Shown: positions 15,992-24,549 of the stretch, one piece after another
Position numbering within the stretch: position 1 is the stretch's first letter
Layout of the letters: each line of letters opens with the position of its first letter
Assembly: GCF_000757885.1 (NCBI RefSeq)
Contig: NZ_JQCR01000003.1
Location: forward strand, 2,170,001 to 2,234,000
Direction: 5' to 3'
From: Paenibacillus wynnii
GTDB taxonomy: Bacteria; Bacillota; Bacilli; Paenibacillales; Paenibacillaceae
DNA length: 64,000 bases
Program-made: the position numbers and the translations under genes
The notes under the pieces: generated by a model
Told to the model about the DNA's origin: nothing
Databases searched by the model: none
Seen by the model: the letters and a program-made list of their open reading frames with translations, nothing else

Positions 15992-16945
15992 TCATGACGT
16001 CATCACCGCATCTTTACTCTCCGATTGGGTTAGATCCGGATGGATAATCGCCCTGTATGCTCCGTCTCCGGACAGTGTTCCGCCATCCAGTCCAATTAGT
16101 ACTCTTTTGCTATAAAAGGTATCTTCACCTAGCTTTATCGTTACAAGGTCGGGCTTCAATGCGAGCATGAATGAAGATCCGCGGTTAACGCCGCGGTAAG
16201 GCACAAGCCGCATCCTGTCCTGCCATGCAAAGGACTGCCCGTCCGTTTCTAGCAACAGTCTGTCCGCCCCGTCCTGAGTCAGCCTACCTTTCCAAGAAGC
16301 CGGTAGATGACCCTCCCATAGAGAAGCCTCCATGACCATTACAGGTATACGAGTCAAAGGATCGTATAGCCGATTCCCGGTATCCAAGAGCCCGGAGCAA
16401 ACCACACGCACCCCGCCGATTTCCACTTCCACCTCTCCGATGTAAGTCTCAAGCCTCTCCCTTCTTACACGGGAGGAATTCACCATTTTGAAACCAATCA
16501 GGACTAGAGGCAGTATTGCGAGAATGAACCAAAAGCCAATTTTTATCCGGTAAGCATAACCTCCTGCAGCAGTGAACATGATTCCATTCCAAATATCACC
16601 CGAGCTTTGCAGCAAATAGTGAATGCCCAGAATCCCGCCTGCCGCTGCAAAGTTAATCATATAAAACGCTCCCATAGTTCGGAGATAGCTTTGCAAGCTA
16701 ACAAAGCCGAATGCAATCCATAGCATAAACACCGACAGACCAAATTTGATCACGAAGGTATAAAGGAAGGACAAATCCGGTACAAACATCATTACTACGT
16801 AGAGCGCACCGACCAAAGCAGAAAGACAAAGACGCCACCAAGGCATCCTAAGCTTCAACATCCAACCGGTAAGCCACAACAAAATTCCGTCGATCAGTAG
16901 ATTAGCGGCAAATATCAAGTCAATATAAACTACCAGGACATTCAC
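15992..16945 (-). CDS. spoIIGA: SpoIIGA, membrane aspartic protease that activates pro-sigma-E
   Basis: The protein has 317 residues. Five hydrophobic helices occupy about residues 1-150. The C-terminal cytoplasmic protease domain has the active-site motif LLDTGNRLYDP (Asp near 187), where two monomers would form one aspartic protease site. It is activated across the septum by forespore SpoIIR in Bacillus. The GTG at 16945 is the likely start, though its ribosome site is weak. It is the first gene of the spoIIG operon. Confidence 0.95.
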   Translation of the reverse strand: MNVLVVYIDLIFAANLLIDGILLWLTGWMLKLRMPWWRLCLSALVGALYVVMMFVPDLSFLYTFVIKFGLSVFMLWIAFGFVSLQSYLRTMGAFYMINFAAAGGILGIHYLLQSSGDIWNGIMFTAAGGYAYRIKIGFWFILAILPLVLIGFKMVNSSRVRRERLETYIGEVEVEIGGVRVVCSGLLDTGNRLYDPLTRIPVMVMEASLWEGHLPASWKGRLTQDGADRLLLETDGQSFAWQDRMRLVPYRGVNRGSSFMLALKPDLVTIKLGEDTFYSKRVLIGLDGGTLSGDGAYRAIIHPDLTQSESKDAVMTS

Positions 16946-17008
16946 CTGCCTAAAGCGGAAGTGTAACCAGAAGCATAGAGTAAACTTTCTTTTTTGGACG
17001 ATATGATT

Positions 17009-17041
17009 AGTATAGAAAGTCTCGTATTCAAAGTCTGTCTA
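17009..17041 (-). promoter_or_regulatory. Candidate spoIIG promoter with a long spacer
   Basis: TAGACA (17041-17036) and TATACT (17014-17009) are separated by 21 bases. The B. subtilis spoIIG promoter is known for a 22-base spacer and dependence on Spo0A. No better-spaced -35 is visible ahead of this -10. Confidence 0.45.
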
Positions 17042-17066
17042 AACCTAGGGGCATACCAGCGGTTTT

Positions 17067-17075
17067 TTTGTCGAG
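17067..17075 (-). promoter_or_regulatory. Candidate Spo0A box upstream of spoIIGA
   Basis: TTTGTCGAG on the plus strand matches the 0A-box TTTGTCRAA at 8 of 9 positions. It lies about 25-35 bases upstream of the long-spacer promoter. Confidence 0.4.
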
Positions 17076-17099
17076 TTTTCGGTGGTTTTTTATATTCGC

Positions 17100-17150
17100 A
17101 AAAAAAAGCACCGTGATCCCTTAGTAAATACTAAGAAATTACGGTGCTTT
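17100..17150 (-). terminator. Terminator after ftsZ
   Basis: AAAGCACCGT pairs with ACGGTGCTTT, with an inner CTTAGTA/TACTAAG stem. The minus-strand T-run has seven or more bases. It ends the ftsA-ftsZ transcript ahead of spoIIGA. Confidence 0.9.
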
Positions 17151-17186
17151 ATAGACTGAATAGTCTAGCTTAACTATTAATTATTA

Positions 17187-18305
17187 TCAATCATTATTGC
17201 CGCGTGTACGGTTACGCAGGAAGGTTGGGATATCGAGCTGATCAGAACTGGTCTGATTACCGAAAGGACGAAGGTTTGCATTCTTATCGGCAGCGGCAGG
17301 CTCATTCGGAGCATTCACTGGACGACGTACCTGAGCAGCGGCCGGAGACGGTTTATGGTCAAAGCCGGTTGCAATCACAGTAACCTTAATTTCATCCTTC
17401 ATAGATTCTTCGATAATCGCACCAAAGATCATGTTCACATCAGGGTCGGAAGCAGAGGTAACAATCTCGGCCGCTTCGTTCACTTCGTATAGGGAAAGAT
17501 TGGAGCCCCCTGTAATATTCATAATAACACCGCGCGCTCCTTCAATGGAGGTTTCCAACAGCGGGCTCATAATGGCTTTACGGGCAGCTTCAGAAGCACG
17601 GTTCTCACCAGCTGCGATACCGATTCCCATCAGTGCGGAACCCCGCTCAGTCATAATGGTCTTCACATCTGCAAAGTCAAGGTTGATTAGACCCGGAACT
17701 GCGATCAGATCGGAGATACCTTGTACGGCTTGACGCAGTACATTGTCCGCTTCACGGAATGCTTCCAGCATTGGAGTCTTTTTATCAACAATCTCCAGCA
17801 AACGGTCGTTGGGGATTACAATTAATGTATCTACTTTCTCTTTCAATGCCTCGATACCCAGCTCAGCCTGGTTGGAACGCTTTCGACCTTCAAAAGTAAA
17901 CGGACGGGTTACTACCCCTACCGTCAGCGCCCCGCATTCTCTCGCAATCTCAGCGATGACCGGTGCTGCACCTGTTCCTGTACCGCCACCCATACCGGCT
18001 GTTACAAAAACCATATCTGCACCTTTAAGGGTATTCGATATTAAATCACGGGATTCTTCTGCTGCCTTCTTACCAACCTCTGGATTAGCTCCTGCACCCA
18101 ATCCACGGGTTAATTTATCCCCTATTTGAAGCTTATGCTCCGATTTGGCCATATGCAGCGCTTGGGCATCTGTATTTACTGTAATGAACTCTACGCCCTG
18201 AACGCCGTTCTCAATCATCCGGTTGACGGCATTACTTCCTCCGCCGCCGACGCCGATGACTTTAATTTGCGCCAAGCTCTCCATTTCAAAATCGAATTCT
18301 AACAT
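17187..18305 (-). CDS. ftsZ: FtsZ, tubulin-like cell-division GTPase
   Basis: The protein has 372 residues. The G-box GGGTGTGAAP lies near residue 105, and the N-terminus reads IKVIGVGGGGSNAVNRM. The T7 loop region NLDFADVKTIM is present. A linker follows and then the C-terminal peptide IPTFLRNRTRGN, which binds FtsA, SepF and other partners. FtsZ polymerises at mid-cell to form the division ring. The ATG at 18305 follows GGGGGAG; an upstream TTG at 18326 is not needed. It is co-transcribed with ftsA 61 bases upstream. Confidence 0.98.
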   Translation of the reverse strand: MLEFDFEMESLAQIKVIGVGGGGSNAVNRMIENGVQGVEFITVNTDAQALHMAKSEHKLQIGDKLTRGLGAGANPEVGKKAAEESRDLISNTLKGADMVFVTAGMGGGTGTGAAPVIAEIARECGALTVGVVTRPFTFEGRKRSNQAELGIEALKEKVDTLIVIPNDRLLEIVDKKTPMLEAFREADNVLRQAVQGISDLIAVPGLINLDFADVKTIMTERGSALMGIGIAAGENRASEAARKAIMSPLLETSIEGARGVIMNITGGSNLSLYEVNEAAEIVTSASDPDVNMIFGAIIEESMKDEIKVTVIATGFDHKPSPAAAQVRRPVNAPNEPAAADKNANLRPFGNQTSSDQLDIPTFLRNRTRGNND

Positions 18306-18366
18306 ATTATTCCATCTCCCCCTCAATGTGCTTGGATGGCCAGTCCAAGTCTATCTGGAATTTCAC

Positions 18367-19635
18367 TTATATGAAATCACTGAAAATATCCTTTATACGA
18401 TCTACAAATCCCGGCTTCCGGACAGTTCCCTGACTTGGTGCAGAGTTTTGTTTGCTCCGACTAACTGGCTTCTTATTGTTATTGCCACTGGCAACGTTAC
18501 CTCGCCCACGGAAACTGCGGACCACATTATGCAGAATGCCGACCCCACCGGTAAAACCGGGGTCCCGGACACCAATATAATCGGGAACAGCAATACGAAC
18601 GGATGTAGACAGTTCCGATTGAGCAGCCTTTAATACTCCTGGCATGGAGACAGTACCACCCGTTAATATATAACCTCCGGGGAGGTCAGTGTAACCAAGC
18701 CGTTTCACTTCTTGAGAAATCAGATGAAAAATCTCTTGAACACGGGGTTCAATAATTGCCGCCAAATCCTCTTGATTGAACTCTTTCTCGACGTTGCTGC
18801 CGATCCGGACTACCTTGAAGGTAACGTCCGAAGCCGCATCATCAATCCAGGAACAGCCATACTTCAATTTAACCTTCTCTGCCTGATCGGTTAATGTCCG
18901 TAGTCCGTAAGCAATATCATTGGTAACAAATTCCCCGCCGATCGGAATCGTAGAGGTTGCAGTAAGGGAACCTTCTTGATATACAGCTATCGTTGTTGAA
19001 CCCGCACCTATATCCACCAGGACAGCGCCCATTGATTTTTCATCTTTGGAAAGCGCCAACCCGCCTGCTCCAAGAGACATCAGTACAAGATCCTTAACCT
19101 TTAATCCTGATTTCTCAACACAGCGTAACAGGTTATGTATTGGCGTCTTTGCACCGGTAATGATCGTAGCTTCAACTTCCAGGCGAACACCGATCATGCC
19201 CCGCGGGTCTTGAATGCCTTCAAGACCATCGACGATATATTGCTTAGCCACAACATCGATAACTTCGCGTTCTGGAGGCAATGCGATGACTTCCGCAGCC
19301 TTAATGACGCGTTCAATATCCTCTTGGCCAATTTCACGATCCTCATTCTGAACGGCCACAACACCGTGGCTGGATTGAAGACCGATGTGATTGCCGGAAA
19401 TGCCCACATAGACCTCGGATATTTGAATACCGACCATCTGCTCTGCATGTTCTACAGCACTCTTGATAGACTGTACAGTTTGATCGATATCTACAATCGC
19501 GCCTTTACGTATTCCTTCGGAATTTGCAGATCCAACGCCAATAATATTAAAGGTTCCATTGGTAACTTCCCCAATAATTGCACGAACTTTGGATGTACCG
19601 ATGTCCAAACTAACAATGATGTCATTGTTGCTCAA
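18367..19635 (-). CDS. ftsA: FtsA, actin-like membrane anchor of the Z-ring
   Basis: The protein has 422 residues. The actin-fold phosphate loops are IIVSLDIGTSKVRAIIGE and VLVDIGAGSTTIAVY, with the late motif GGYILTGGTVSMPG. The C-terminal amphipathic helix GFVDRIKDIFSDFI attaches the protein to membrane. It begins with TTG at 19635, with AGGAGGTG 9 bases upstream. It precedes ftsZ. B. subtilis carries sbp and small orfs upstream of ftsA that are absent here. Confidence 0.97.
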   Translation of the reverse strand: MSNNDIIVSLDIGTSKVRAIIGEVTNGTFNIIGVGSANSEGIRKGAIVDIDQTVQSIKSAVEHAEQMVGIQISEVYVGISGNHIGLQSSHGVVAVQNEDREIGQEDIERVIKAAEVIALPPEREVIDVVAKQYIVDGLEGIQDPRGMIGVRLEVEATIITGAKTPIHNLLRCVEKSGLKVKDLVLMSLGAGGLALSKDEKSMGAVLVDIGAGSTTIAVYQEGSLTATSTIPIGGEFVTNDIAYGLRTLTDQAEKVKLKYGCSWIDDAASDVTFKVVRIGSNVEKEFNQEDLAAIIEPRVQEIFHLISQEVKRLGYTDLPGGYILTGGTVSMPGVLKAAQSELSTSVRIAVPDYIGVRDPGFTGGVGILHNVVRSFRGRGNVASGNNNKKPVSRSKQNSAPSQGTVRKPGFVDRIKDIFSDFI

Positions 19636-19709
19636 GCCCTATGGCACCTCCTGTTTTTATCATAATAATTAGATGATTTCTTTCCCTGAAACGGGAAACG
19701 TCTTTGTAC

Positions 19710-19738
19710 ATATTCAACATACGGAATGCTTTCCCTCT
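19710..19738 (-). promoter_or_regulatory. Candidate SigH promoter of ftsAZ
   Basis: On the minus strand AGAGGGAAA (19738-19730), 11 bases, then GTTGAATAT (19718-19710). The -10 fits RNNGAATWW fully and the -35 has one mismatch to RNAGGAWWW. The B. subtilis ftsAZ operon has a SigH promoter that boosts FtsZ at sporulation onset. Confidence 0.4.
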
Positions 19739-19876
19739 TTTTTCAACAAATTTTTTAACTGGAAGATTGTTGCTTAATCTTCTAGTGTTAACTGTTTCTC
19801 GTTAGTATTTATTAATGAACTAATCGCAGTAAAAAAAGGGGTGTGAATTTCTTGCCCATAAAATCGATTGTAGCAT

Positions 19877-20659
19877 TTATTCGCCCGTATTAGTAGGGAC
19901 TTTTTGCTCTTGTAAGTCCTCAATATCTTCATTTTCGGTATAGAATGGAACATATGAATCCGCTTCTAGCATCTTAATCAGCCCAGGCTGCTCTGTCTCG
20001 ATCACCTGATTTAAATATTCAATTTTATCCTTAAGCAATGAAATAGCTGTAATGACCTCAAAATGAGAGCGGGTATACATCTTGATTCGATCAGGAAACG
20101 AGAGTGTGGGTGAAGGTACAATCTCTGATATATCACTCGTTAACTCATTCGGAATGTTCCCCAGTGCCTGGCACAGCTTCGTCTTATATGGGTCCGAGGC
20201 GTTCCAGTTGGTCAATATAGGCTTCTCTACCGTAACACCGGTCTCATTAATAGGGACTGCTGCTCCACTGGATAAAATGGCCTTCAAGCTTCCCTGACGA
20301 TCTAATTCGTAAGCGACGGCGGGGAACTCTTCAATATGAACCTTAATCAGTCCTGGAAAATCCCGCTCCATCGTAACTGTCTGAATAGTCTTTAATTCCA
20401 TCATAGACTCTATTACCGATTTCTTGGAGACCGCAAAGAACTGCCCTCCAACTTTAAGTCCGCTTTGGGCCAGCAATTCCTTTGGCGTAGAGTATTTACT
20501 GCCTTCAAAAGTAATCTCCGTAATGCGGCTGACGGACGAGCGGAAAAAGATCACCGCTAACAGCGCAATGAAGAGTAGCAGCAATATAACCGTTAGCTTA
20601 CGGCTCTTTTTTTTCTTGGGCTTGTCCTCTTTTAGAAGAGGCAGACGCGTATTTGACAT
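19877..20659 (-). CDS. ftsQ: FtsQ/DivIB, bitopic division protein
   Basis: The protein has 260 residues: a short basic cytoplasmic tail (PKKKKSRK), one transmembrane helix (about 23-42), then a POTRA domain (ITEITFEGSKYSTPKELLAQSG) and beta domain. It forms a complex with FtsL and DivIC that regulates septal synthesis. The ATG at 20659 is 8 bases from GGAG. The ATG two codons upstream is too close to it. A 240-bp gap separates it from ftsA. Confidence 0.93.
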   Translation of the reverse strand: MSNTRLPLLKEDKPKKKKSRKLTVILLLLFIALLAVIFFRSSVSRITEITFEGSKYSTPKELLAQSGLKVGGQFFAVSKKSVIESMMELKTIQTVTMERDFPGLIKVHIEEFPAVAYELDRQGSLKAILSSGAAVPINETGVTVEKPILTNWNASDPYKTKLCQALGNIPNELTSDISEIVPSPTLSFPDRIKMYTRSHFEVITAISLLKDKIEYLNQVIETEQPGLIKMLEADSYVPFYTENEDIEDLQEQKVPTNTGE

Positions 20660-20784
20660 TCTCATTTCTCCGTAAGAAGGCCCTGTCTCCTCCTAGGTTT
20701 CAGTAAGAAGACAGGATCATTAATTAGCCAATAAGAAACGGCTCTACAATACTTATTCGGACAGAATCGGAATAAACTTTAACT

Positions 20785-22065
20785 TTATATTATTTCAAAG
20801 GGACCCGGTGCAGGTACTTTACGAGTAATACGGGCGCCCAACTTCTGAAACAGCTTCTCGATGCCATCATAGCCCCGATCGATATGATGCGCTTGCTCCA
20901 CTACCGTTGTACCTTGGGCGGCGAGTCCAGCGATGACAAGTGCTGCTCCGGCACGCAAATCCGTAGCCTCTACGGTGGCACCATACAGTCTTTGCACGCC
21001 GCGAATAAACGCACGATTCAAATCTATGGAAATATCAGCACCCATACGGGCCATCTCCTCCACATGCTTGAATCGTCCTTCGAATACCGTCTCCTTAATC
21101 ACACTAAAACCATCGGCAAGCGATAGCAAAACCATAATCTGAGACTGTAAATCGGTAGGAAACGAAGGGTATGGAGAGGTTATAACTCTCTCTACGGCCT
21201 TTGGCCGCCCCAGACAGCTGATATTAATTATATCATTGCAAACTGTGATTTGAACACCGGCACGCCTCAGCACATGAATCAGCGAAGATAAATGTCCGGC
21301 ATTCGTTCTTGTTAATGTAACGGAACCTCGGGTAGCTGCTGCCGCAATCATTACAGTTCCGGCCACAATTCGGTCAGGAATAACCTCATAGATACAAGGG
21401 TATAGCTTTTCCACCCCTTGAATGGTGATGGTGTCCGTCCCCGCCCCCATGATATGGGCCCCCATTTTGTTCAAGAAATTCTGCAAATCCTGAATCTCGG
21501 GTTCTCTTGCAGCACCAGTTATGGTTGTAGTGCCCTTTGCTTTGGCAGCTGCCATCATAATATTCTCTGTCGCACCCACACTAGGATAGTCGAGGTGAAC
21601 ATCATTGCCTGTCAGTTGTTCGGCCCGACAGAATACCCGACCGTTGCTTTCTACAACCTCTGCACCCAACGCCTGCAAGCCTTGTAGATGAAGATCAATT
21701 TTGCGTTCCCCGATCGCACAGCCGCCGGGCTGGTAAATCGTTACCTCGCCAAATCTGGATAGTAGAGGTCCCATCAAAAAGATAGAAGATCTCATCTGTC
21801 GCATTAAATCCTCAGGAACATGAGATGTACTCACGAGCGACGTATCAATCGTCACTGTCTCCTCCTCATGCACCCCCCTGCAGCCCAGTCGTTCCAAGAT
21901 TTCCAGCATGGTCTGGATATCCAGCAGCTTCGGCACGTTGTGCAGTGAGTGAACTCCTTCGGCCAGCAGGCTTGCCGCTAAAATCGGCAACGCCGCATTT
22001 TTTGCTCCATGGATGCGAATGGTGCCTGACAAGGGATTTCCACCCTCAATCACCAATTTGTCCAA
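20785..22065 (-). CDS. murA: UDP-N-acetylglucosamine 1-carboxyvinyltransferase MurA
   Basis: The protein has 426 residues. It transfers enolpyruvate from PEP to UDP-GlcNAc, the first committed step of peptidoglycan synthesis. The catalytic Cys is Cys116 in YQPGGCAIGERK, so it should be the fosfomycin-sensitive Cys type. The EPSP-synthase-like repeated folds are visible. I take the TTG at 22065 (MDKLVIEGGNPLSG), which follows GGGGGTGA; the upstream extension is unlike the family. In B. subtilis this slot between murG and divIB holds murB, and murB is not found in this window. Confidence 0.95.
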   Translation of the reverse strand: MDKLVIEGGNPLSGTIRIHGAKNAALPILAASLLAEGVHSLHNVPKLLDIQTMLEILERLGCRGVHEEETVTIDTSLVSTSHVPEDLMRQMRSSIFLMGPLLSRFGEVTIYQPGGCAIGERKIDLHLQGLQALGAEVVESNGRVFCRAEQLTGNDVHLDYPSVGATENIMMAAAKAKGTTTITGAAREPEIQDLQNFLNKMGAHIMGAGTDTITIQGVEKLYPCIYEVIPDRIVAGTVMIAAAATRGSVTLTRTNAGHLSSLIHVLRRAGVQITVCNDIINISCLGRPKAVERVITSPYPSFPTDLQSQIMVLLSLADGFSVIKETVFEGRFKHVEEMARMGADISIDLNRAFIRGVQRLYGATVEATDLRAGAALVIAGLAAQGTTVVEQAHHIDRGYDGIEKLFQKLGARITRKVPAPGPFEII

Positions 22066-22197
22066 TGTATCACCCCCGAGTTTACCGCTCACCCACCACA
22101 TACACTTACGGTATCAGGAGCAGGGCTGGGTCCATAAGATAATGTCGCCTGTTCAGCCCATTCAATACCAGAAGTGCTCTGGGTGATTGTCACGATT

Positions 22198-22212
22198 ATA
22201 GGATTATCCTAT
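22198..22212. promoter_or_regulatory. 15-bp near-perfect palindrome in the murG-murA gap
   Basis: ATAGGATTATCCTAT has 7-bp arms around one central base. On the minus strand it lies between a TTGACA and overlapping a TATAAT, 11 bases apart. This looks like an operator or a poorly spaced promoter, but the binding factor is unknown. Confidence 0.35.
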
Positions 22213-22285
22213 GTCAAAACCCTCGGGTGTGTGACAGCCATAGCCTATTAAGAACTGTTTCATATCATTGCCTTTACATGGGAAG

Positions 22286-23398
22286 CTACTTCTTATTACT
22301 GATAAGCCTTCGAAGTTCATTCGTAATCACGCCGGCAGAATCCCTCTTTCCGAGGCGAAGGGAGTGTTGAGACATCTTTTGACGAAGGTCTTCATCTCCG
22401 ATAATGCTTTGAATAACGCCGTGTAAAGCCTTCCCCGATAGATCCTTTTCCAATATAACAACTGCGGCACCCTCGCCTTCCAGCTGTCTCGCATTCGCTT
22501 CCTGATGGTTATTTGTTACGTTAGGAGAAGGAATTAATATGGAAGGTATCCCCAGTGCTGTAATCTCAGCGAGAAAGGACGCCCCCGCTCGATTTACGAT
22601 CAAAGAAGTGCAGGCCAGAACTTCCGGCATATTATGGATATAAGGAAGGATATGCAGCCCATTGGGTAATCCGCCCAATTTTTGACGTAATACCTTGCGG
22701 GTTTCTTCAAAATACGGTTCGCCTGTAACATATACATAATGAACTCCTTTACCCTTACCCACAAAAGGAGCCATTTCAATCATGGCATTATTAATCGCTT
22801 TTGCACCACGGCTTCCGCCTACTACCAAAACAACGGTGCTGCCTTCAGAAATCCCTAGGGAAGCGTAACCCCGTTGAGGGTTAGCTGTGGTAACTGTCGT
22901 AGCCCGCGGATTCCCCGTATAAATCACTCGTTTACTTCCCGGAAAGGAGGACTCCGTCCCTGCAAAGCTTACAGCAACAGTATCGGCATATCGGCTTAGA
23001 AACTTATTAGTCAATCCCGGTATGGCATTCTGTTCATGTATCAAGGTAGGAATTCCCAGCTTGGAAGCCGCATATACAACCGGACCGCATACATAACCCC
23101 CGGTTCCAATAACGACATCGGGTTTAAACTCCCTCAGCATTTCCTTGGAGGATTTGACGCCTTTTAGAAAACGAACAACCGTCTTAACATTGTCCAAGGA
23201 CAATTTACGTTTGAACCCTGTAATATCAATAGCCTTAAAAGGAATATTTTCTTGAGGGACCAGCTTACTCTCCAGACCTCTGGTTCCGCCGATGTACAAA
23301 ATTTCTGTGTGCTTCTCCTCGGCTTCAAGTTGTCTTGCTACTGCGACCGCAGGATAAATATGTCCCCCCGTGCCACCGCCGCTTAATACGATACGCAT
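22286..23398 (-). CDS. murG: MurG, lipid II synthase (GlcNAc transferase)
   Basis: The protein has 370 residues and a GT-B fold. The N-terminal lipid-acceptor loop is SGGGTGGHIYPAVAVA. The middle reads TLIHEQNAIPGLTNKFL and the UDP-GlcNAc site VNRAGASFLAEITALGIPSILIP. It adds GlcNAc to lipid I on the inner membrane face. It begins 4 bases after the spoVE stop. A 220-bp gap follows before murA. Confidence 0.97.
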   Translation of the reverse strand: MRIVLSGGGTGGHIYPAVAVARQLEAEEKHTEILYIGGTRGLESKLVPQENIPFKAIDITGFKRKLSLDNVKTVVRFLKGVKSSKEMLREFKPDVVIGTGGYVCGPVVYAASKLGIPTLIHEQNAIPGLTNKFLSRYADTVAVSFAGTESSFPGSKRVIYTGNPRATTVTTANPQRGYASLGISEGSTVVLVVGGSRGAKAINNAMIEMAPFVGKGKGVHYVYVTGEPYFEETRKVLRQKLGGLPNGLHILPYIHNMPEVLACTSLIVNRAGASFLAEITALGIPSILIPSPNVTNNHQEANARQLEGEGAAVVILEKDLSGKALHGVIQSIIGDEDLRQKMSQHSLRLGKRDSAGVITNELRRLISNKK

Positions 23399-23402
23399 AT
23401 TT

Positions 23403-24500
23403 TCACCTCACATAACGGGATAAGTTCAATAGAATTCCAAGTGCAGTTAGCATTAGTGTCAGTGATGAGCCGCCATAGCTAATCAGAGGGAGTGTAATGC
23501 CCGTTACGGGCATCATTCCGATAACTACACCGATATTGATAACAACCTGAACGGCGACCATACATACGATGCCTACGGCTAAATAGCTCCCAAAACGGTC
23601 TGGCAGACTCATAGCTACTTTCATACCACGCCAGACAATGATTAGAAACAGAGCCAGCACCGCAAGACCCCCGATAAAGCCCAACTCTTCTGCCAGTATA
23701 GAAAAAATAAAGTCAGTCTGCGGCTCGGGAACATAGCTATACTTCTGACGGCTCATTCCGAGTCCAAGTCCGCCCAGACCGCCCGGACCGATGGCATACA
23801 ACGACTGAATGATCTGATAACCTGCACCGAGCGGGTCAGACCAAGGATCAAGAAAGGCGGTTATACGCTGGAGCCGGTAAGGGGCGGTGGCGATTAATAC
23901 AATAAAACCGGCAACTCCAGCAATACCCAAGGAAAGTAAATGCTTTATTTTGGCTCCGGCGGTATAGACCATCATTAAGGCTGCACCCATCATAACCGTC
24001 CCTGTACCCAGATCAGGCTGAAGCATAATCAGACCAAATGCTGAACCAATCAGTGCGAGCGGTGGGAGAAGTCCGCGTGTGAAGGAAGAGATATCATAAT
24101 CCTCGCGGCCCAACCAATTGGCCAGGTATAGAATCATCCCCATCTTCATGAACTCGGATGGCTGAATTCCGAAGGAACTGATCCCAAGCCAACTGCGAGC
24201 ACCCCCACGAACCACCCCTATACCCGGAATAAGAACCAAGATCAACAGGATAAAGCACAGTATTAGCCCTGATTTGGCGAAGCTCTTCCACACACGGTAA
24301 TCCGTATTGGTTGTAATAAACATAGCAGCTAATCCTAGTCCAGCGAACAGAAGCTGTCTCTTAACAAAATAAAATGAATCTCCATAATTGCGAAAGCCCA
24401 GAACGGATCCGGCGCTGTAAACCATCACCATACCTATAGCCAGCAAAGATAGAATAGGAATCAGCAGCCAAAGATCCGGCGCAGGACGAGATTTATTCAT
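23403..24500 (-). CDS. spoVE: SEDS-family glycosyltransferase SpoVE/FtsW
   Basis: The protein has 365 residues and about 10 membrane helices. SEDS motifs are visible: GGARSWLGI, PSEFMKMG, LQPDLGTG, and QTDFIFSILAEELGF near the C-terminus. It polymerises lipid II into glycan strands with a partner class B PBP. In B. subtilis the dcw copy is SpoVE (spore cortex) and FtsW is elsewhere, so SpoVE is the better label, but one SEDS gene could do both jobs. SpoVD is encoded nearby as its likely partner. The ATG at 24500 follows AGAGGTG by 8 bases. Confidence 0.9.
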   Translation of the reverse strand: MNKSRPAPDLWLLIPILSLLAIGMVMVYSAGSVLGFRNYGDSFYFVKRQLLFAGLGLAAMFITTNTDYRVWKSFAKSGLILCFILLILVLIPGIGVVRGGARSWLGISSFGIQPSEFMKMGMILYLANWLGREDYDISSFTRGLLPPLALIGSAFGLIMLQPDLGTGTVMMGAALMMVYTAGAKIKHLLSLGIAGVAGFIVLIATAPYRLQRITAFLDPWSDPLGAGYQIIQSLYAIGPGGLGGLGLGMSRQKYSYVPEPQTDFIFSILAEELGFIGGLAVLALFLIIVWRGMKVAMSLPDRFGSYLAVGIVCMVAVQVVINIGVVIGMMPVTGITLPLISYGGSSLTLMLTALGILLNLSRYVR

Positions 24501-24549
24501 CAGAAGCACACCTCTTGCATCCGTAGTAGGGGCTTATCCGCCCCCCTAC

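Noticed and set aside
19751..19789. Hairpin in the ftsQ-ftsA gap as a terminator
   Set aside because: The stem is decent but no T-run follows on the minus strand, so termination is not supported.
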